NCBI GenBank assembly: GCA_016801845.1
Contig: CM028906.1
Coordinates: 18,935,001 to 18,999,000, forward strand
Length of the DNA: 64,000 bases
From: Polydactylus sextarius
Lineage: Eukaryota > Chordata > Actinopteri > Polynemidae
Direction: 5' to 3'
Shown here: piece after piece, positions 58,351-64,000 of the stretch
How the letters are laid out: each line of letters begins with the position of its first letter
How positions within the stretch are numbered: position 1 is the stretch's first letter
Made by a program: the position numbers and the translations under genes
Notes under the pieces: generated by a model
What the model saw: only the letters and a program-made list of their open reading frames with translations
Databases searched by the model: none
What the model was told of the DNA's origin: nothing

Positions 58351-58839
58351 ATGTTCAACGCAATTTATTACTCAGTCGAGCAGCAATAGGATCCTGGTGT
58401 TAATGTCCTCTGTGAGGGGACTTTGTCTTTGTGAGCTCTTTGTTTCAGGGTGTTTGTATGTTTATGTGTCTCTTTGCAAATAAAGTAAAAGTGAACACAA
58501 TGACACCGAGAAGTTAAATTACACTTTTATTGGTCGGTGGAGAGTTTTTATCTGCACAGGTCCGTGGTGCTCTTATATCTGCACATTTGGATCAAATAAT
58601 AACCTTCACATTCGCACTGAATGAACATCCATATTGAAAAAGTCTTATAATTTATCTGTGACCTTACTGTTGCCTTTGAGACGTCAGATGAACTCCAACT
58701 CTTCTTTCCCTTCTGTTGCTGATCTTCCCAGCTTCGACACTTGTTTTAAAACTTTATGTGACAGCAGACTTATTTGCCGTAATAGGTGTTTAAATCAGAT
58801 TGTCTTTCATTACACTAAAAACAATATTACTGTCTGTAC

Positions 58840-59340
58840 TTTTCTGTGCAGCTCTGTGGCCAGAGGCTGCAGCCGCCTGCCTCCCTCCCTCACATCTGTA
58901 TGCATTATGGATCTGTCTGAGGTAATAAACAGACCCTGCTCTTATTCCTGCTTCCTGCTATCATTATTCCTTGCCCCTCAGATGGATTATAGCCCACTGT
59001 GCAACATGTAGATGAGTGGCGCTCCTCTGATTGCCTTATGGCCATCGGGCTTTGCATATTTACTGCCCATGAATCACGGTGCGCAGGAAACCCACAGCTA
59101 CATTTTCTGATCCACCTCCCTCCTCCACTTTTTACCCTCCGCTCTGCTTCAGTCTCTCGCTGTCACGTCTTTTCTTTCACGTCTCTGCAGCTCTGCTCTC
59201 ATTGTCTTTCCCTTTGCCTTGATCCTGCTCTATGCATTCCCAGCTGCTTAATTAAAGCATGTATTATTAATACTGCCATATCTTTGTCCATCCTTCTTCC
59301 CTGTTCATATGACTGCTACATTAAGTGTAAATTGTTTCGC
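58840..59340. promoter_or_regulatory. Candidate conserved non-coding element
   Basis: This repeat-free block contains TTTGCATATTTACTGC (octamer/forkhead-like), GAGGTAATAAACAG, and ATTAAAGCATGTATTATTAA. It has balanced composition compared with its flanks. The ORFs here are short and featureless. Confidence 0.3.
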
Positions 59341-59699
59341 TGTAATTCCCTTTTAATGTCCCTGTTATAATCAGTGTTTCTGGTGTGTGTGTGTGTGACT
59401 GAGATCATAGGCTTTTACTGTAACTTACTGTTTGATGTGTGTCTTGCATACCACAGGCCCTGTAATTAGGTCTGTTTTACAAGTCAAATGTATATGGCAC
59501 CAATCTGCAAAATATGAGATTAATAAAGGAAAGCTTTGAGATGTGACTGCCTTGGTGTGTTGTCTCTGCCAAACCCTGGGGAGTGAGGAAGGAGCAGCAG
59601 CTTTGGTGCTTACACCGTTTTTTTTCCTTTTTCCTTTTAATATCAGCGACGCATTGTCCTGTGAAAACTGAATAATAACGTGATATAAACACCTTTGTA

Positions 59700-60130
59700 A
59701 TTTGTCATGGTCTGAAATCTAGTTTGAGATTTTAAAGTTAGTTAGTATAGTAAAATATGTAGTAAATAAAATAGAGTAAAATAGTTTTTGGTGTCTGGCG
59801 TTCAAAAAAAAAAAAAAACAAAACAAAAATTCAAACATTTCTTTCGTCTAGAAACAACGCCCCATGTTCTCTGAATCTCTTTTATGATCTTATACATCAT
59901 CTTAAACTAAACCCTCAAGAAGATCTGTAAAATTCTAATCTACCACCAAAATCACCAAGTCAATGCCAGTGAAACATGGACATGAACATGAACTTAAACA
60001 TCTTCCTATTTTGTCACCATCTGAAATTTAATTTGAGACAAACAAAAAACCCAATACACTAATTCAAACATTTTTTTTTTCCAAAAGCAACGTCCAATAT
60101 TCTCTGGTTACTGATCCTATGCATCATGAA
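59700..60130 (+). repeat. Diverged direct duplication, about 300-bp spacing
   Basis: ATTCAAACATTTCTTTCGTC with AACGCCCCATGTTCTCTG (about 59830) is echoed by ATTCAAACATTTTTTTTTTC with AACGTCCAATATTCTCTG (about 60062). The preceding TCTGAAATCTAGTTTGAGA (59712) matches TCTGAAATTTAATTTGAGA (60021). This is an old local duplication. Confidence 0.55.
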
Positions 60131-60419
60131 AGTTGGTTTTCACCTTCCACTTTCCCTCAGTACAAAAGATTAAAGCATAAAAAGGATAAGAATAAGAAAA
60201 AGAATAACTTTGGTGAAAGTTTAATTTACCACCATTAATTTCATTTTGTCCAATACTTCATGATTAAATACCTGCAAAGCTAATGTCATGTTAACATCCT
60301 GCAGCTTGTTAGCATTTAGCTCAAAGTCAAACTGAAATCATCTGATTGTCCCTGAACTATTTGTATATCAGCTGATGAGATTTCTGTCCCTGTCAAAGAC
60401 ACTTTGCTGTGACCTCCTC

Positions 60420-61110
60420 TAACCGTCACATCTAATGAAATGGTGTTGACACTTTACCATTTATCAGTCACGCAGCGCTTTGGTCCACCATTATTGATTC
60501 AAGAAGGCCAATTGGCTGTGAGGGTGCTGTAAACTGGGCGATTTAAACCCTGCATCCTTCATTGTCACATGATGGGAGCAGAATGAGATCGTAAGAGGAT
60601 GGATGGATGTCGTGGTAATAAATAAAGTGAGGGGAATATAACGTGGCAGACGGACGGAGGCTGTCGATAGGATTGGCATCTGTGACGTCCTCGCAGTGAT
60701 TATCAGAGTGGGGATGATTAGCTGTGCAGTGAGATACTGTAAAAGTCTGGTACATTGGTTTCTGAGACAGATGTGCATGAGTGATGTGACACGGCGGCCT
60801 GTCGGCTTCACAGAGCAAAGATAGGCAACAGCCGAAGAGTGTGAGGGGCCATTAATATCGTAAAACAGTGTTTAAATATTTTAATTTCATTTGTCAGAGG
60901 GGCCCCTCCCCTCCACTCCATTACCCTGACAACCATCCTTCATCAGCTGAATGAGTGCATTATTCATTAGCACTAATTATTTTCACATAACGTCTGCCCC
61001 GATATATTTAACCTCCACATTACACCCGAGATAATGGCCTTGTAAAATTGAATTGCGAGAAAGAAGTGGAGTTGGAAAGCTCATTTAAAGAACATAAGAG
61101 GGAGGAGGAG
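60420..61110. promoter_or_regulatory. Candidate conserved non-coding element
   Basis: Complex sequence with ATTCATTAGCACTAATTATT (paired homeodomain cores, about 60962) and GGCCATTAATATCG. E-box-like CAGCTG occurs near 60945. No coding signal is seen. Confidence 0.35.
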
Positions 61111-61757
61111 GAGGAAAAAGAAGTGAGGGAGGTGCAGGAGGAGGTTTTTGAAGCAGCTGGAGTGGAGGTGGAGGTGGAGGTGGAGGGGGTGGGGGTGGGG
61201 GTGGGGGGTGACAGGACGAGTGTTAAGCACTTTGGGACACGGAGGCCCAGAAGTGATGGGACATTTGTTCCTGTCTCATTTGCATGCTAAGAGAAGAGCC
61301 CGGCGGTTCTCTGTCAGCTTGAAGAGAAACCTAAATGCCTCACGGACGACACGAAGTTAAAATTAGCTCCTCTGACCCGACACATGACCTCGGACATTAA
61401 TATAAAAACACACGACCTGGGAAACACATGACAGACGAGTCTTTGTCTCCTCCTGCACCTCACTTCCCTCCTTCTTCCTTCTTCTTTGTTTTTACTTCTT
61501 ACCTGCAGCTGATGATTGAAATTGAGGTGAATCACCTTCTCTGGCCTCTCTTCACATTCCCCACCGAGACAAACTGACATTTTCCAAAACGACAAAACAA
61601 ACAGAGGTTTTCATTTTATTCCTATTTTGCTTATTCATGAGGTTTTCATTCGCCATCATGTAAAATTTAGACCCAAACAGGACTTTGCTGCTCCACACTT
61701 CTTTATCTCTGCTCTGCTCTGGGCAGAAGTTGTGACCCAGTGACAAAACAAACAGCA

Positions 61758-61763
61758 AACACA

Positions 61764-61816
<53 letters not shown>
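61758..61816 (+). repeat. Compound (AC)n(AG)n microsatellite
   Basis: About 11 AC units run directly into about 18 AG units. The repeat explains the several overlapping Ser-Leu or Arg-Glu chance ORFs at this position. Confidence 0.95.
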
Positions 61817-61820
<4 letters not shown>

Positions 61821-63009
61821 CACGCACTCAGACAGTATAAACAGATAAAACTGCATTTACCTTCTTTACCAACATCTTTAACCAGTTGCACTGACTTGAC
61901 TGATTTTATTATTTTAAGAAAGTTTTTTTCATGTATAATCTCTAAAAAGTGGTTGCAAATGAAAGATGAAGATAATTTACCCAGAGTGCACGTCTTCACA
62001 TGATGTTGTGATGTTTTACTACAAAAAAAGAATAGATAAAACAACAAATTCTCACCTTTAAAAATCTACAAATAAGATTATTTATGATCAGTAAACACTG
62101 AGAAATATCTTTATATTTCTTAATATTTGCATATAGTGGCACAATAATGTGTTTTAAAGTATGTTTATATCATTTTAAGTTTAGAAGGTTAAAAATAAAT
62201 GTTACCACTTACACTGACTTGAGTCATTTCTCATTTTTCTCACTTTTTTTTATGCATAAACTTTAAAAAGGGCTACAGAACTTCACTGTGATGTTTTTAA
62301 CAACAAATAACAAATTCTCACTTCTAAAAAGCTTCAACCATGAAATGATTGATATATTCTGAACAGCAGTCGATTAATTTTCTGTCAACAAACTCAATTA
62401 ACTGATTAATCGACATTAATTCATAATATTTCACAACATCTCGTTGCAGATTGTAACATATTAAAGTCTCTATTTTCCCCTGTGACATTAAAGAAACATT
62501 TTTCTTTTCTTTTCTCGTGTCCTTTCCTTCTTTGATTTCCTGAATAATGTTGCGAACACAGTGACCACTCGCCTCTTCAGGCGATGTGAATGTGAATGTG
62601 AAGTGAGCTGCTTTGTATGCTCAATGCTGGGTAATTGCAGTTCATTTCAACTGGGAAAAAATATTATTCTCACGCCTTTCTGTTTTTCGCCCAGAAGGCA
62701 GCACTCTCTATGTGTAAAGTATCTGTCTCTCTGACATTTAGATTTGCCTTTTAAAGATGACATTTTTCAAAACTGGCATTTCTTCATATGTTTTCTAGAG
62801 GCGACAAAATTATTCTTTTACATCCCAGTCAGAGTGTTGGTGTAAGTGTGTCATTTGTCCAACCTTAAGTTGTTTGCTTGTTTTGTTGCCCTCTGTAATG
62901 ATGATATTATTTCATGATGTAGAAAAGCTGTTATCTGATACTGTATCAGTACCTGTCTTTACTCACGTTGTCTGAATAATCTATGTTTGTTTGGATAAAA
63001 GCTTCAATT

Positions 63010-63420
63010 CTGAGTTGAAATGTTGGAGTTTCCACGTCGTCATGAGTCCGGACAACGATCGAGTTTAGGTGCAGGAAAAAAAACGAGTGTGATTTATATG
63101 TGGCACAAATAAGCTGCACGTCAACAGTCTGATCGGTAGTTTCTGGGATTAATGATGCGCCAAGTGCTCAGTTATGAAGCAGACATGCTCATCTTTGAAT
63201 GACTCCTTTTGAACCACTGGAGATTTTCCAATTACTTCACTCTGCTGCTGCACAATGAACCTTTACCCGTTCTGCAAATGAGTGTGCTATCCCTAAATAA
63301 TTTCCTCAACAAAGATGGTGCTTTGCATTATGAAATATTCAGAGCTCAATTTTCCTGCTCTATCAGACTTTGGAAAGATCCATAATTACATGATAATCCA
63401 CAGCGTAATTCATTTTGGGT
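63010..63420. promoter_or_regulatory. Candidate conserved non-coding element
   Basis: Repeat-free, moderately GC-rich sequence with TGGGATTAATGATGCG, CATAATTACATGATAATCC and TGCAAATGAG. No protein-coding features. Assignment is by texture only. Confidence 0.25.
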
Positions 63421-63684
63421 ACTTTGGTGAATCTAAGTTCTGCTTAAACCTAAATATTCAAGATGTTGGCAAAGTTGCACGACGTGTGTTTCGTTTTTAT
63501 TTTTTTTTTTTCTTCTTGTGGGTCATTCTGCTCTACATAGAACATATTGGAACATTATTACCAAAGTGCAGACACATAAAGCTCCTTCACAAGTGGCTGT
63601 AATATTCTGTGAATGGCAGCTCTATGTTAAAAACCCAACAGCAGCCCATTACATTGTAATTTAAGTTGTGGCATAGTAATAGAG

Positions 63685-63770
63685 CTGGGCGGCACGTGGT
63701 GGCGTTGGATTACGACTCGAGGGCCGGAGACGTGGGTTAAAGTTCAGTTAATGTGCCATGTGTCAGATAA
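63685..63770 (+). repeat. Decayed tRNA-SINE head
   Basis: GGGCGGCACGTGGTGGCG followed at about tRNA spacing by GAGACGTGGGTTAAAGTTC looks like the degenerate A-box and B-box half of a teleost tRNA-derived SINE. No body or tail was recognised. Confidence 0.35.
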
Positions 63771-64000
63771 ACAGGCATTTTAAAGGTAAAGAGAGCGAGT
63801 GTGTGGGCAGCGAAGCCGTCAGTGAATGAAGCAGAAGGACATTTTGGCCGACGTGGTCATTTCCCATCTGTGTGAACATACAGTATATTATCTGCATAAG
63901 AATTTACAGTGAATTGAGCTCCATAAAGAGCGGATGTGTGCTTCACATTTCCTGTGTAACTGCTGCCATATACTTGTAGAAGTTTATAATGTATAATACA

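Noticed and set aside
61048..61290. Glu/Val-rich plus-strand ORF
   Set aside because: Arises from GAG/GTG low-complexity repeats; no conserved motif.
61552..62047. Overlapping Ser-Leu and Arg-Glu repeat ORFs on both strands
   Set aside because: Translation of the (AC)n(AG)n microsatellite.

Overview
The window is nuclear DNA of a ray-finned (teleost) fish. It carries five intron-containing vertebrate genes with GT/AG splice sites, teleost-type repeats (tRNA-derived SINE, L1-like LINE, Ty3/gypsy, endogenous retrovirus, palindromic foldback element) and many microsatellites. Open reading frames are short because they are exons or chance ORFs; no prokaryotic organisation is present. Exon coordinates below come from splice-site reading plus recalled similarity to vertebrate proteins; no database search was run.

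Layout. (1) 832-5204, minus: gtf2f2 (TFIIF beta/RAP30), with a phase-preserving 60-nt Ser/Gly exon. (2) 6534-8608, minus: gpalpp1, with a GPALPP motif in each of its first four exons. (3) 9157-24825, plus: ercc3 (XPB helicase of TFIIH), head-to-head with gpalpp1 across about 550 bp. Its intron 11 is expanded to about 11.2 kb by an antisense endogenous retrovirus. That provirus was in turn invaded by a 5'-truncated L1, which was itself invaded by a small terminal-inverted-repeat DNA transposon. (4) 27866-34909, plus: cyp27c1, a mitochondrial-type P450 (retinoid 3,4-desaturase family). (5) 34.9-41.0 kb: a repeat island with hAT-like and palindromic debris, a broken Ty3/gypsy pol, an oppositely oriented gag fragment and a tRNA-derived SINE. 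(6) 42465-50696, plus: rbm26 (RS domain, CCCH zinc finger, RRMs). (7) 51.2-64 kb: no convincing gene; 3' UTR, a decayed tandem array with tRNA-like signatures, and several compact blocks that look like candidate conserved non-coding elements.

Relationships. gtf2f2 and ercc3 both encode RNA polymerase II pre-initiation factors (TFIIF and TFIIH). ercc3-cyp27c1 and gtf2f2-gpalpp1 are pairs I recall as neighbours in human too (2q14 and 13q14), while rbm26 is on human 13q31. The segment therefore joins blocks that are separate in mammals.

The most unusual signal is in the left (proviral 3') LTR in ercc3 intron 11. It contains two tandem copies of about 50 nt nearly identical to ercc3 exon 8, the exon encoding the DEVH motif, located about 1.1 kb upstream. 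The partner LTR lacks this segment, so it was probably acquired in place after the provirus inserted.
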